Shown here one piece after another: positions 35,338 through 43,041 of a stretch of DNA of 64,000 nt (within the stretch, counting starts at the first letter, position 1; the number at the start of each line of letters is the position of its first letter). The notes under the pieces are model-generated. The model ran no database searches. It was not told where the DNA came from and worked only from the letters and a program-made list of their open reading frames with translations. Source of the DNA: Aquibaculum arenosum. Its GTDB lineage: Bacteria; Pseudomonadota; Alphaproteobacteria; Kiloniellales; DSM-21159. A program made the translations under genes and the position numbers. The stretch lies in assembly GCF_029222965.1 (NCBI RefSeq), contig NZ_JARHUD010000004.1:62001-126000 (forward strand), in the 5' to 3' direction.

Positions 35338-36528
35338 TCAGCGCTCCACCAGGGCGATTGCCCTGTTATACCAGTTCATGATCAGGGAGATCGTCAGGCT
35401 GAGCGTCAGGTAGACCGCCATGAAGATGGTGATCGCCTCGATGGCCTGTCCGGTCTGGTTCAAGGTGGTGTTGCCCACCGAGACGAGATCGGGATAGCCG
35501 ATGGCCACTGCCAGCGACGAGTTCTTGGTCAGGTTCAGGTACTGACTGGTGGTCGGCGGAATGATGATGCGCAGCGCCTGGGGCAGCACGATGAAGCGCA
35601 GCACCATGCCCTTGCGCAGGCCGAGCGCGAAGGCCGCTTCGCTCTGCCCGTGGCTGACCGCGAGGATGCCGCCGCGCACGATCTCGGCGATGAAGGCGGC
35701 GGTGTAGAAAGTCAGACCGAAGAGCAGTGCTGCGAACTCGGGCGTGAGCGTCAGACCACCGCGGAAGTTGAAGCCCTGCAGCGTCGGCAATTCCATGACC
35801 GTCGGCGCGCCGCCGAGCACCCAGGCAATGGCCGGGAAGAGGATCAGCAGACCCAGGCTGGTCTTGTAGACCGGGAACTGCTTACCCGTGTCGATCTGGC
35901 GCTGCTTGGCCCAGCGACGGATGAGATAGCCCGCCGCCAGCGCCAAAAGGGCGGCGATGCCCATGTAGGCGTGGATCGGGTCGGCCACCGGGGCTGGGAT
36001 CATGAAGCCGCGGTTGCTGAGGTAAATGCCCTCGACCGGGCTCATGGCCTGACGGGGACCGGGCAGGCTCACCGTGATCACGCCATACCAGATGAAAAGC
36101 TGCAGCAGCAGCGGTATGTTGCGCAGCACCTCGATGTAGACCGAGGCCAGCTTGGCGATCAGCCAGTTCGTGGAGAGCCGCGCGACACCCACCAGCACGC
36201 CGATGATCGTCGCCAGCACAATTCCCAGCAGGGCCACCCGGAAGGTGTTGAGAATGCCAACAATGAAGGCGCGGCCATAGGTGTCCGCCGCGCTGTAGCT
36301 GACCATCGATTCCGCGATGGCGAAGCCCGCTTCCCGTTGCAGGAAGCCGAAGCCGCTGGCGATGTTCTGCCGTTCCAGGTTCGTCATCACGTTGGAGACG
36401 AGGTAGCCGATGCCGGCCACCACCAGAACGACTGTGAGAATTTGAAAGAAGATCGCGCGAAAGCGCGGATCATACCAGAATGGCGTTTTCGATGAAGCGC
36501 TTGCGCCTCGATCGCTGTCTACTGCCAC
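35338..36528 (-). CDS. aapQ: General L-amino-acid ABC transporter, permease AapQ
   Basis: A 396-residue inner-membrane permease, about eight hydrophobic segments. The EAA loop reads SEAAFALGLRKGMVLRFIVL and continues PQALRIIIPPTTSQYLNLTK; RNIPLLLQLFIWYG and EIVRGGILAVSHGQ are standard family markers. It pairs with AapM to form the channel. A 165-bp gap with a stable UUCG stem-loop separates it from aapJ, so its expression is probably lower than that of the binding protein. Confidence 0.94.
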   Translation of the reverse strand: MAVDSDRGASASSKTPFWYDPRFRAIFFQILTVVLVVAGIGYLVSNVMTNLERQNIASGFGFLQREAGFAIAESMVSYSAADTYGRAFIVGILNTFRVALLGIVLATIIGVLVGVARLSTNWLIAKLASVYIEVLRNIPLLLQLFIWYGVITVSLPGPRQAMSPVEGIYLSNRGFMIPAPVADPIHAYMGIAALLALAAGYLIRRWAKQRQIDTGKQFPVYKTSLGLLILFPAIAWVLGGAPTVMELPTLQGFNFRGGLTLTPEFAALLFGLTFYTAAFIAEIVRGGILAVSHGQSEAAFALGLRKGMVLRFIVLPQALRIIIPPTTSQYLNLTKNSSLAVAIGYPDLVSVGNTTLNQTGQAIEAITIFMAVYLTLSLTISLIMNWYNRAIALVER

Positions 36529-36641
36529 GAGCCGGCCTCCCTGCTTGGCCGCGCGCCGGACTTTTGCCCTTTGAGGGTCTGTCCGCTCCGGTCGCGCGTC
36601 AGCTCGTCACCAGATCTGCGACCCCTCCCGGAGGCCGCAGC

Positions 36642-36671
36642 GGCCGCCGCCACCCGAAGGCGACGACGGCC
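36642..36671 (-). promoter_or_regulatory. UUCG-capped intercistronic stem-loop between aapJ and aapQ
   Basis: In the minus-strand RNA the arms GGCCGTCGTCGCC and GGTGGCGGCGGCC pair over 13 bp (with G-U pairs) around a UUCG tetraloop. No T-tract follows, so it is more likely an mRNA-stabilising or processing structure after aapJ than a full terminator, in line with the need for excess binding protein. Confidence 0.75.
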
Positions 36672-36693
36672 GGTTCATGCGGATAATCCGTCC

Positions 36694-37722
36694 TTACCGG
36701 ACCGGCATGGCGTACATCAGGCCGCCGCGGGTCCAGAGGTCGTTGTAGCCGCGCTCGAGGCCAAGCGGGGTGTCGACACCCACATTGCGCTCGAAGATCT
36801 CGCCGTAGTTGCCCACCTGCTTGATCGCATTGTAGGCCCAGTCTTCGGAGAGACCCAGGTTCTCACCCATGCCGGCGGAAGCGCCGAGCAGGCGCTGAAC
36901 GCCCGGGTTGTCGCTGTTCTCACGCATGTCGTCGACGTTCTCGGAGGTGATGCCGTACTCTTCAGCCTCGATCAGGGCGTAGACCACCCACTTCACGATG
37001 TTGAAGAATTCGTCGTCACCCTGGCGCACGGCCGGGCCGAGCGGCTCCTTGGAGATGAGCTCCGGCAGGATCATGTGATCCTCCGGGTTCTCGGCCACCG
37101 TGGAGCGGATCGAGGCCAAGCCCGAGGCGTCCGTGGTGTAGACGTCGCAACGGCCGGAGAAGTAGGCCGCATTGACCTCGTCAAGCTGCTCGATGACCAC
37201 CGGCTCGAACTCCATGCCATTGGCACGGAAGTAGTCGGCCAGATTCAGCTCCGTGGTGGTGCCCGGCTGCACGCAGACGGCCGCACCATCCAGCTCGAGG
37301 GCGCTGGTCACACCCAGCTCGCGCGGCACCATGAAGCCCTGGCCGTCATAGAACGTGATCGGCGCAAAGTGGAGGCCCAGCGAGGTGTCGCGGGTCAGCG
37401 TCCAGGTGGTGTTGCGCGACAGCAGGTCGACCTCACCGGACTGCAGGATGGTGAAGCGCTGCTGGGCGGTGGCCGGCGTGTAGGAGACAGCATCGGCATC
37501 GCCCAGGATCGCCGCGGCAATCGCCTTACAGACGTCGACGTCCAGGCCGGTCCAGTTGCCTTCGCTGTCGGGGTTGCTGAAGCCGGCGAGGCCGGTGCTG
37601 ACGCCGCAGTTCAGTTCGCCGCGATCGGTGATGGTTTCCACCATGCTCTGTGCGGCAGCCGGAAGGGCGGCGCCGGCAACGGCGACCACGGCTCCGGCAG
37701 CAAGAATTGATTTCAGCTTCAT
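36694..37722 (-). CDS. aapJ: General L-amino-acid ABC transporter, periplasmic binding protein
   Basis: A 342-residue solute-binding protein with a Sec signal peptide (MKLKSILAAGAVVAVAGAA..., cleavage near AAAQ). The mature part matches AapJ/BztA: RGELNCGVSTGLAGFSNPDS, GLDVDVCKAIAAAILGD, VDLLSRNTTWTLTRD, and a C-terminal NYGEIFERNVGVDTPLGLER. It binds a broad range of L-amino acids in the periplasm. ATG 37722 with a GAGGGA site is the start; the longer frame upstream lacks any match. First gene of the operon. Confidence 0.95.
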   Translation of the reverse strand: MKLKSILAAGAVVAVAGAALPAAAQSMVETITDRGELNCGVSTGLAGFSNPDSEGNWTGLDVDVCKAIAAAILGDADAVSYTPATAQQRFTILQSGEVDLLSRNTTWTLTRDTSLGLHFAPITFYDGQGFMVPRELGVTSALELDGAAVCVQPGTTTELNLADYFRANGMEFEPVVIEQLDEVNAAYFSGRCDVYTTDASGLASIRSTVAENPEDHMILPELISKEPLGPAVRQGDDEFFNIVKWVVYALIEAEEYGITSENVDDMRENSDNPGVQRLLGASAGMGENLGLSEDWAYNAIKQVGNYGEIFERNVGVDTPLGLERGYNDLWTRGGLMYAMPVR

Positions 37723-37891
37723 TTGTCCCTCACCTGTTCTCTTTAGTGAATCCCTCGAAGATCCCGGATTGGGAATCCCGAAACCGCTTTGTAGCAGCAA
37801 ACGGGTGATAAAATGAAGCCCTGCGTGATAAGGCCTTCGCGTTTTGCGAGTAACCAGGTCGGGAATGCGGCTGATTGGGGCAGAATCTGCG

Positions 37892-38938
37892 TCAAATGCC
37901 AGCGTTGGGGGGCAACAATCCGCTGCCACGCGGGTCGGGGAAGCGGTGTTGCTCTCGACCGGTCAGCGCGAAGCCCATGCGCTGGCACAATGTCAGCGCA
38001 CTCGGCGAATCCAGCGTGGTGACCGAAAGCAGCAGGCGGCTGCAGGGCTGGTCCCAGGCCAGTTCCAGGGTCTCGTGCAGCAGAAAAGCCCCCAGACCGC
38101 GGCCGCGAAAGGCGGGCGCGAGACCCAGGTGGGTGAGGCGGCACGCCCGCGTGCCGCGCTCGCCGGTGCGGGGCGTTTCGGCCTGGGGGCGGGAGTCGAG
38201 TTCGGAGAAGCCGGCCGGTACGCCGTCCACATAGAGCACGTAGATCGCCACGTCGTGGTCGTGGATCGTCGCAGCCAGCGCGGCGTCATCCAGCGCCAGT
38301 CGCTCCCACCAGAGACAGTCGCTGCCAACGCTGCGGTAGAGAAAGCGATAGAAGTCCAGCGGCGGCTGTTCGGCCCGCAGCAAGGCGAGCTTGTGCCCGC
38401 CGGAGGGGTGAGGACGCTGCAGCGCAGGTTTGCCGTCCATTTCCAGGTGGGTGACGACGACTTCGACGTCGGCGCCGCTTTCCGGGGCCGGCGTTTCCTC
38501 GCCGTCCAGCCAGCGGGCCATCACCAGCCGCGGCGTAAGATCGTAGCCGCAGCTTTTGTAGAAGGCGCGAACCCGCGCGTTGGTCGGGCGGATCATGAGC
38601 TGCACCTTGCGCAGTCCGCGCTGCTTCAGCCACCGCTCACCCTCCTGGACCAGATGCCGCCCCAGGCCCCGCCGCTGCAGGGCCGGGTCGACGGCGAGAT
38701 AGTAGTACCAGCCGCGATGGCCGTCGTGTCCGACACACAGGGAACCGACGATCTCGCCCTCGCGCTCGGCCAGCAGGATTTCCGCGTCGGCGCTGGCCTG
38801 AAAGAGGGCGATGTCCGCCTCGGGATCGTTGTGCGGCACGGTGAGGCCGCAGCGTTGCCAGAGCGCAGAGAGCGCTGGCGTGTCATTCCCTTGGGCCGGG
38901 CGCAGGCGATAGAGCGGGGCGATTTTTTTGTTGCTCAT
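37892..38938 (-). CDS. Double-GNAT acetyltransferase fusion
   Basis: A 348-residue protein with two GNAT acetyltransferase domains. The N-terminal one (about residues 10-145) resembles YpeA: VGHDGHRGWYYYLAVDPALQ, then RRGLGRHLVQEGERWL for acetyl-CoA binding. The C-terminal one (about 185-335) has its own acetyl-CoA motif (APAFRGRGLGAFLLHETLEL) and the MGFALTGREQHRF ending. A linker of about 30 residues joins them. Substrates are unknown. It lies between sseA and the aap operon on the same strand. Confidence 0.82.
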   Translation of the reverse strand: MSNKKIAPLYRLRPAQGNDTPALSALWQRCGLTVPHNDPEADIALFQASADAEILLAEREGEIVGSLCVGHDGHRGWYYYLAVDPALQRRGLGRHLVQEGERWLKQRGLRKVQLMIRPTNARVRAFYKSCGYDLTPRLVMARWLDGEETPAPESGADVEVVVTHLEMDGKPALQRPHPSGGHKLALLRAEQPPLDFYRFLYRSVGSDCLWWERLALDDAALAATIHDHDVAIYVLYVDGVPAGFSELDSRPQAETPRTGERGTRACRLTHLGLAPAFRGRGLGAFLLHETLELAWDQPCSRLLLSVTTLDSPSALTLCQRMGFALTGREQHRFPDPRGSGLLPPNAGI

Positions 38939-38976
38939 GGATCTCGCTCCGCTCCTTTGTTCTACGCCCCTTGATT

Positions 38977-39846
38977 CTATCCGACTGTGGCCGGCCCGCT
39001 CTCAACCGGTGTCTCGCCCGCCTGGCCCCAATCGGCCCAGGAGCCGTCGTAGAGCGCGTGGTCGCGCCGTCCGAGGCAGGTGAGCGCCAGGCTGAGCACG
39101 GCGGCGGTAACCCCTGAGCCGCAGGTGGTGACCACGGGGCGGTCATTGTTGACACCGGCGGCCTCCAGGCGTGCGCGCAGCGCTTCGGGCGGCAGCAGCG
39201 TGCCATCAGCGGGGTCGAGCAGTTCGGTGAAGGGCAGGTTGAGGCTGCCCGGAATGTGCCCGGAGCGCAGTTCCGGCCGCGGCTCCGGCGCCTCGCCCTC
39301 GAAGCGGGCCCGGGCGCGGGCGTCGAGCACCTGCTCCTTGCCGCTTTCCAGATTGCGTTGCATTTGGCTGCGGTCGCGCACCTGTGTGCTGTCCAAGCGG
39401 GCGGTGAAGTGGCGCTCCATGGGCGCGACCGGCCGGTCGTCCAGCGGGCGGCCCTCAGCTTTCCACTTCGGCAGGCCGCCGTCGAGCACCGCGATCTCCT
39501 TGTGGCCGAAAACCCGGAAGCTCCACCAGACCCGCGCGGCGGAAAACAGCCCCTTGCGGTCGTACACTACGATGCGGTTGCCGTCCCCCAGGCCGAGGTG
39601 ACGCACCTTGCTGGAGAAGATCTCCGGCGGTGGCAGCATGTGGGGCAGGGGACTCTTGGGGTCCTTGATCGCATCGATGTCGAAGAAGACGGCGCCGGGA
39701 ATGTGCTCGGCCTCGTACTCGGCCCGGGCGTTGCCTTCCTCGTTCGGCAGGTAGTAGGTGGCATCCACCACCCGCAGGTCTGGATCTTCAAGGTGGGCTG
39801 CCAGCCAGTCGGTGGTGACCAGGCAGTGGTCCGGGTGCTGGGTCAT
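38977..39846 (-). CDS. sseA: 3-mercaptopyruvate sulfurtransferase (two rhodanese domains)
   Basis: A 289-residue protein with two rhodanese domains. The N-terminal domain is inactive in type (YDRKGLFSAARVWWSF at the loop position); the C-terminal catalytic loop is TTCGSGVTAAV, where CGSGVT is the mercaptopyruvate sulfurtransferase signature (thiosulfate-specific enzymes have CRKGVT). It transfers sulfur from mercaptopyruvate to acceptors in the cytosol. Only 18 bp separate its start from the stop of the alanyl-tRNA editing gene upstream; with cysK and metC nearby it belongs to a sulfur-amino-acid neighbourhood. Confidence 0.92.
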   Translation of the reverse strand: MTQHPDHCLVTTDWLAAHLEDPDLRVVDATYYLPNEEGNARAEYEAEHIPGAVFFDIDAIKDPKSPLPHMLPPPEIFSSKVRHLGLGDGNRIVVYDRKGLFSAARVWWSFRVFGHKEIAVLDGGLPKWKAEGRPLDDRPVAPMERHFTARLDSTQVRDRSQMQRNLESGKEQVLDARARARFEGEAPEPRPELRSGHIPGSLNLPFTELLDPADGTLLPPEALRARLEAAGVNNDRPVVTTCGSGVTAAVLSLALTCLGRRDHALYDGSWADWGQAGETPVESGPATVG

Positions 39847-39864
39847 GGGGCGTCCTTCTGCCGG

Positions 39865-40566
39865 TCAGGCGAGCCGCAGGTTGATGCGCCGGTTCTGCCG
39901 GCCCTTGTTCTCGATCTTGCCGACCTCGAGCCGGCCGATCTCGCCGGTGGAACGCACGTGGGTGCCGCCGCAGGGCTGCAGGTCCACGCCTTCGATCTCG
40001 AGCAGGCGCACCTTGCCGCTGCCGCTGGGCGGCTTCACCGACATGGTGCGCACGAGCTCCGGCTGCGCAGCGAGCTCCGCATCGTCGATCCAGCGCGGGC
40101 GCACCGGGCGGTCCTCCTCGACCAGGCGGTTGAGTGCCTCCTGCAGCCAGACCTTGTCGGGGGCGCTTTCCAGATTGAAATCCAGGCGTCCCTTGCCGTC
40201 GCCCACCTGGCCGCCGGTCACCTCGCCCTCGATGAGCGAGCAGAGCAGGTGTAGGCTGGTGTGCACGCGCATGTGGCGGTGGCGCCGTTCCCAGTCCAGT
40301 TCCATGGTCACCGGCGTGCCGGGGGCGAGCGTCGGAGCCTCCTCGGCCGGAATGTGCAGCACCTCATCGCTCGCCTCGCCCTTGCGGGTGTCGACGATGT
40401 TGATCGTAGTGCCGTCGGCCAGCAGCAGACGGCCGCTGTCCCCTGGCTGTCCGCCGCCTTCGGGATAGAAAATGGTGCGGTCCAGGCGGATGCCTTCGGG
40501 CCCCACGCTCACGGCCTGGGCCTCGCCCTCTCTTAAATAGGCATCTTCGCGGAACAGCAGCTCCAT
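39865..40566 (-). CDS. Alanyl-tRNA editing protein, AlaX type
   Basis: A 233-residue stand-alone editing domain related to the C-terminal half of alanyl-tRNA synthetase. The zinc/active-site motifs are HTSLHLL and CGGTHVRSTGEIGRLEV; FYPEGGGQPGDSG is the typical glycine-rich entry. It hydrolyses mischarged seryl- or glycyl-tRNA(Ala). ATG 40566 has a GAGGGGGAAG site; the upstream extension of the frame is Arg-rich shadow of cysK and was dropped. It begins 23 bp after the cysK stop, so both are probably in one transcript. Confidence 0.92.
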   Translation of the reverse strand: MELLFREDAYLREGEAQAVSVGPEGIRLDRTIFYPEGGGQPGDSGRLLLADGTTINIVDTRKGEASDEVLHIPAEEAPTLAPGTPVTMELDWERRHRHMRVHTSLHLLCSLIEGEVTGGQVGDGKGRLDFNLESAPDKVWLQEALNRLVEEDRPVRPRWIDDAELAAQPELVRTMSVKPPSGSGKVRLLEIEGVDLQPCGGTHVRSTGEIGRLEVGKIENKGRQNRRINLRLA

Positions 40567-40589
40567 GAAGCGCTTCCCCCTCTTTTTGC

Positions 40590-41588
40590 TTACAGCCAGC
40601 CCGGAACCGGCAGGCCCTTGTCCCGCAGGAAGGCGGGATTGAACATCTTGCTCTGGTAGCGCGCGCCTGAATCGCAGAGCACGGTGACGATGGTGTGGCC
40701 CGGCCCGAGCTCGCGCGCCAGCCGGATCGCTCCGGCCACATTGACGCCGCTGGAGCCGCCCAGGCACAGGCCTTCCTCCTCAAGCAAGGAAAAGGCGACC
40801 GGCAGGGATTCGCTATCGGGAATGCTGTAGGCGCGGTCGACCGGTGCATCCTCCAGGTTGGCGGTGATCCGCCCCTGGCCGATGCCTTCGGTGATGGAGG
40901 TGCCTTCCGCCTTGAGACTGCCGTGGGCGTAGTAGTGCCAAAGTGCCGAGCCGCTGGGATCGGAGAGCGCGATGGTCACCTTGGAGCTGCGCTCCTTCAG
41001 CGCCTGGCCGATGCCGGCCAAGGTGCCGCCGGTGCCGACCGCGCAGACGAAGCCGTCTACCTTGCCCTCGGTCTGCTCCCAGATCTCCGGACCGGTGGTC
41101 TCATAGTGGCCGCGGCGGTTGGCGACATTGTCGAACTGGTTGGCCCAGATCGCGCCGTTGGGCTCGCTGGCGGCCAGCTCTTCCGCCAGGCGCGCCGAGA
41201 CATGCACGTAGTTGCCGGGGTTCTTGTAGGGCACCGCCGGCACTTCGCGCAGGTCTGCGCCGCACAGGCGCAACATGTCCTTCTTTTCCTGGCTCTGAGT
41301 TTCCGGAATGACGATCACGGTGCGATAGCCGCGGGCGCCCCCCACCAGTGCCAGGCCGATCCCGGTGTTGCCTGCCGTTCCCTCGACGATCACGCCGCCG
41401 GGACGCAGCAGCCCGCGCTCCTCCGCATCCTTCACGATGGCCCAGGCGGCGCGGTCCTTCACCGAGCCGCCGGGATTGAGGAATTCCGCCTTGCCCAGGA
41501 TCTCGCAGCCGGTCTCTTCCGATGCCCGGCGCAGCCGGATCAGCGGAGTGTTGCCGATGGTACCGATGAATCCGTCGCGCACGTCCAT
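40590..41588 (-). CDS. cysK: Cysteine synthase (O-acetylserine sulfhydrylase), CysK type
   Basis: A 332-residue fold-type II PLP enzyme. The Schiff-base Lys is in LNPGGSVKDRAAW, the phosphate loop is GTGGTLAGIGQAL and the substrate Asn loop is EGTAGNTGIGLAL. It joins O-acetylserine and sulfide to form cysteine in the cytosol. The start at MDVRDGFIGTIGNTPL (ATG 41588) is where CysK proteins begin; only a weak AAGG precedes it. With sseA and metC this suggests sulfur-amino-acid metabolism is grouped here. Confidence 0.92.
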   Translation of the reverse strand: MDVRDGFIGTIGNTPLIRLRRASEETGCEILGKAEFLNPGGSVKDRAAWAIVKDAEERGLLRPGGVIVEGTAGNTGIGLALVGGARGYRTVIVIPETQSQEKKDMLRLCGADLREVPAVPYKNPGNYVHVSARLAEELAASEPNGAIWANQFDNVANRRGHYETTGPEIWEQTEGKVDGFVCAVGTGGTLAGIGQALKERSSKVTIALSDPSGSALWHYYAHGSLKAEGTSITEGIGQGRITANLEDAPVDRAYSIPDSESLPVAFSLLEEEGLCLGGSSGVNVAGAIRLARELGPGHTIVTVLCDSGARYQSKMFNPAFLRDKGLPVPGWL

Positions 41589-41687
41589 AGGGCCAGCCTT
41601 GCCGAAAGTCTTTGATGAGCGGAACGTGGAGAGTAGCGCCGCCGCCCCGTCCCGGGCAAGCCGGCGCAACTTGACACTTTCGATAAC

Positions 41688-41697
41688 GGGGGGGGGG
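41688..41697 (+). repeat. Poly-G tract of 10 bases upstream of yrhK-like gene
   Basis: Ten consecutive G residues stand in the 157-bp divergent region between cysK and the YrhK-like gene, 48 bp before the latter's start, and next to an imperfect 11-bp hairpin (about 41704-41730). Homopolymer tracts of this length can slip during replication, so promoter spacing could vary. Confidence 0.6.
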
Positions 41698-41745
41698 AGC
41701 CTGCTTCAGGCCCATCAAGGGGCTGAAGCTTGGGGGCGCACGACG

Positions 41746-42024
41746 ATGAAACCGTTTGAACAGGGGCTGCGGGTGTGTACGCCTCGACACGAGGCGCTGA
41801 CGCGACGCTACGAGATCGCCCGCACCGCGATCGAGGTCCTGGCCGCGCTGGCCTTCATCATTGGCAGCCTGCTCTTCTTCTATCCTGACATGGTCTATAC
41901 CGGGACCTGGCTGTTCCTGATCGGCTCGATCTTTTTCGCGATCCGGCCGACCATTCGGCTGTTGTTGGAACTGCATCTCTCCCGCCTGCCCATGCTCGAC
42001 GAGTTGGAGCCGGCCGGCGGCTGA
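41746..42024 (+). CDS. YrhK-like small membrane protein
   Basis: A 92-residue protein with two membrane helices (IEVLAALAFIIGSLLFFY and GTWLFLIGSIFFAIRP), each containing the IGS motif typical of the YrhK domain. Function of this family is unknown. It is the only plus-strand gene within a long minus-strand block, and the region upstream carries the poly-G tract. Start at ATG 41746 follows a Gly-rich spacer without a strong ribosome-binding site. Confidence 0.78.
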   Translation: MKPFEQGLRVCTPRHEALTRRYEIARTAIEVLAALAFIIGSLLFFYPDMVYTGTWLFLIGSIFFAIRPTIRLLLELHLSRLPMLDELEPAGG

Positions 42025-42044
42025 AGCCCACAAGTTTGCAGTGC

Positions 42045-42665
42045 TCAGTCGCGGCGCCAACGCTCGCGCAGGCCGTCGCGTTTGAGCTTTAGGCCGGTCA
42101 GGCAGGTCCAGGCCGGCGCGTTGGTGATCCGGCCGGCTTCCAGCAGCGCCCAGGCCTCTTCGAAGGGCAGGGCTTCAGCGCGTATATCTTCTTGTTCGAT
42201 CTCCAGGCCGTGAAGTCCTCCGACATCGCTGGCGTCGGTGCGGCCGATGAAGTGGTGGATCACTTCGGTGCTCGACCCGGGAGAGGACATGAGCGCTGCC
42301 ACGGGCTCCAGGTCGGTGATGGTCACGCCGGCCTCTTCCTCCGCCTCACGCCGGATCACCGCTTCAGCGGCCTCGCCTTCCTGGTCGAGCAGGCCGGCGA
42401 CCACTTCGATCTGCCAGGGCGGCTTTCCGGCCAGCAGCGCCGGCAAGCGAAATTGCTCGATCAGGACAACGCAGTCCCGCTCGGGATCGTAGGGCAGGAC
42501 AGCGGCGGACTGGTGCTGGTCGATGATCTCGCGCAGCTGTTCGATCCAGCCGCCGGCGAAGCGGCGATAGCGCGCGCTGTGACGTTCCACCGTGAGGAAG
42601 CCGCGGTGCAGCTCTTCCTTTTCCAACAGTTCGCTGTCTTCGGAACCGAAGCGACCGAAGGGCAT
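42045..42665 (-). CDS. Nudix hydrolase, ADP-ribose pyrophosphatase / GDP-mannose pyrophosphatase group
   Basis: A 206-residue Nudix protein. The Nudix box reads GLLDQEGEAAEAVIRREAEE then EAGV, with one extra residue between the Gly and first Glu compared with the textbook pattern, as is common in this subgroup. SSPGSSTEVIHHFIGR after the box is typical of ADP-ribose pyrophosphatases. It hydrolyses nucleoside-diphosphate sugars or ADP-ribose with Mg2+. It follows the ModE-like regulator by 9 bp on the same strand. Confidence 0.87.
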   Translation of the reverse strand: MPFGRFGSEDSELLEKEELHRGFLTVERHSARYRRFAGGWIEQLREIIDQHQSAAVLPYDPERDCVVLIEQFRLPALLAGKPPWQIEVVAGLLDQEGEAAEAVIRREAEEEAGVTITDLEPVAALMSSPGSSTEVIHHFIGRTDASDVGGLHGLEIEQEDIRAEALPFEEAWALLEAGRITNAPAWTCLTGLKLKRDGLRERWRRD

Positions 42666-42674
42666 GGGATTTCC

Positions 42675-43037
42675 TTATCTGTCTTCTTGTGAGTCGGGCT
42701 CGCCGAGCAGGCGGGCGAAGCGCTCCATGTCTCCGGCCAGCGTCTCGGCGGCATGCTTTTCCATCTCGCGGTACTGCGCCAGCACTTCATGGCCCAGGGC
42801 GGTGACGTGTGCGCCGCCGCCGCCGCTGCCGCCGCGCGCGGCCTCCACCAGTGGGCCGCGAAAGGCAGAGTTCATGGTCTCCACCAACAGCCAGGCGCGG
42901 CGGTAGGACATGCCCATGGAGCGGGCGGCCCGGCTGATGGAGCCGCTGGCGTCGATGGCTTCCAGCAGCGCCGCCTTGCCCGGTCCCATGGCGGTTGCCT
43001 CGCCGAGAAGCACCCGCAGGCGAGGGCGGGGCGGCAT
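42675..43037 (-). CDS. ModE N-terminal-type winged-helix regulator lacking the molybdate domain
   Basis: A 120-residue protein consisting only of the LysR-like winged helix of ModE: GPGKAALLEAIDASGSISRA and ARSMGMSYRRAWLLVETMN form the helix-turn-helix, followed by a Gly-rich wing (ARGGSGGGGAHVT) and a short helix. The molybdate-binding TOBE domains of full-length ModE are absent, so ligand sensing must differ or be missing. It starts 4 bp after the metC stop and runs into the Nudix gene, giving a small operon. Confidence 0.83.
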   Translation of the reverse strand: MPPRPRLRVLLGEATAMGPGKAALLEAIDASGSISRAARSMGMSYRRAWLLVETMNSAFRGPLVEAARGGSGGGGAHVTALGHEVLAQYREMEKHAAETLAGDMERFARLLGEPDSQEDR

Positions 43038-43041
43038 GGGA

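Noticed and set aside
34852-36495. 547-residue plus-strand frame opposite aapQ and aapM
   Set aside because: Antisense shadow of well-recognised permease genes; composition is Gln/Asp/Arg-rich with no hydrophobic or domain pattern.
41671-41700. TTGACA followed by GATAAC before the YrhK-like gene as a promoter
   Set aside because: The two hexamers are only about 5 bases apart, far from the 16-18 needed, so they cannot be a -35/-10 pair.
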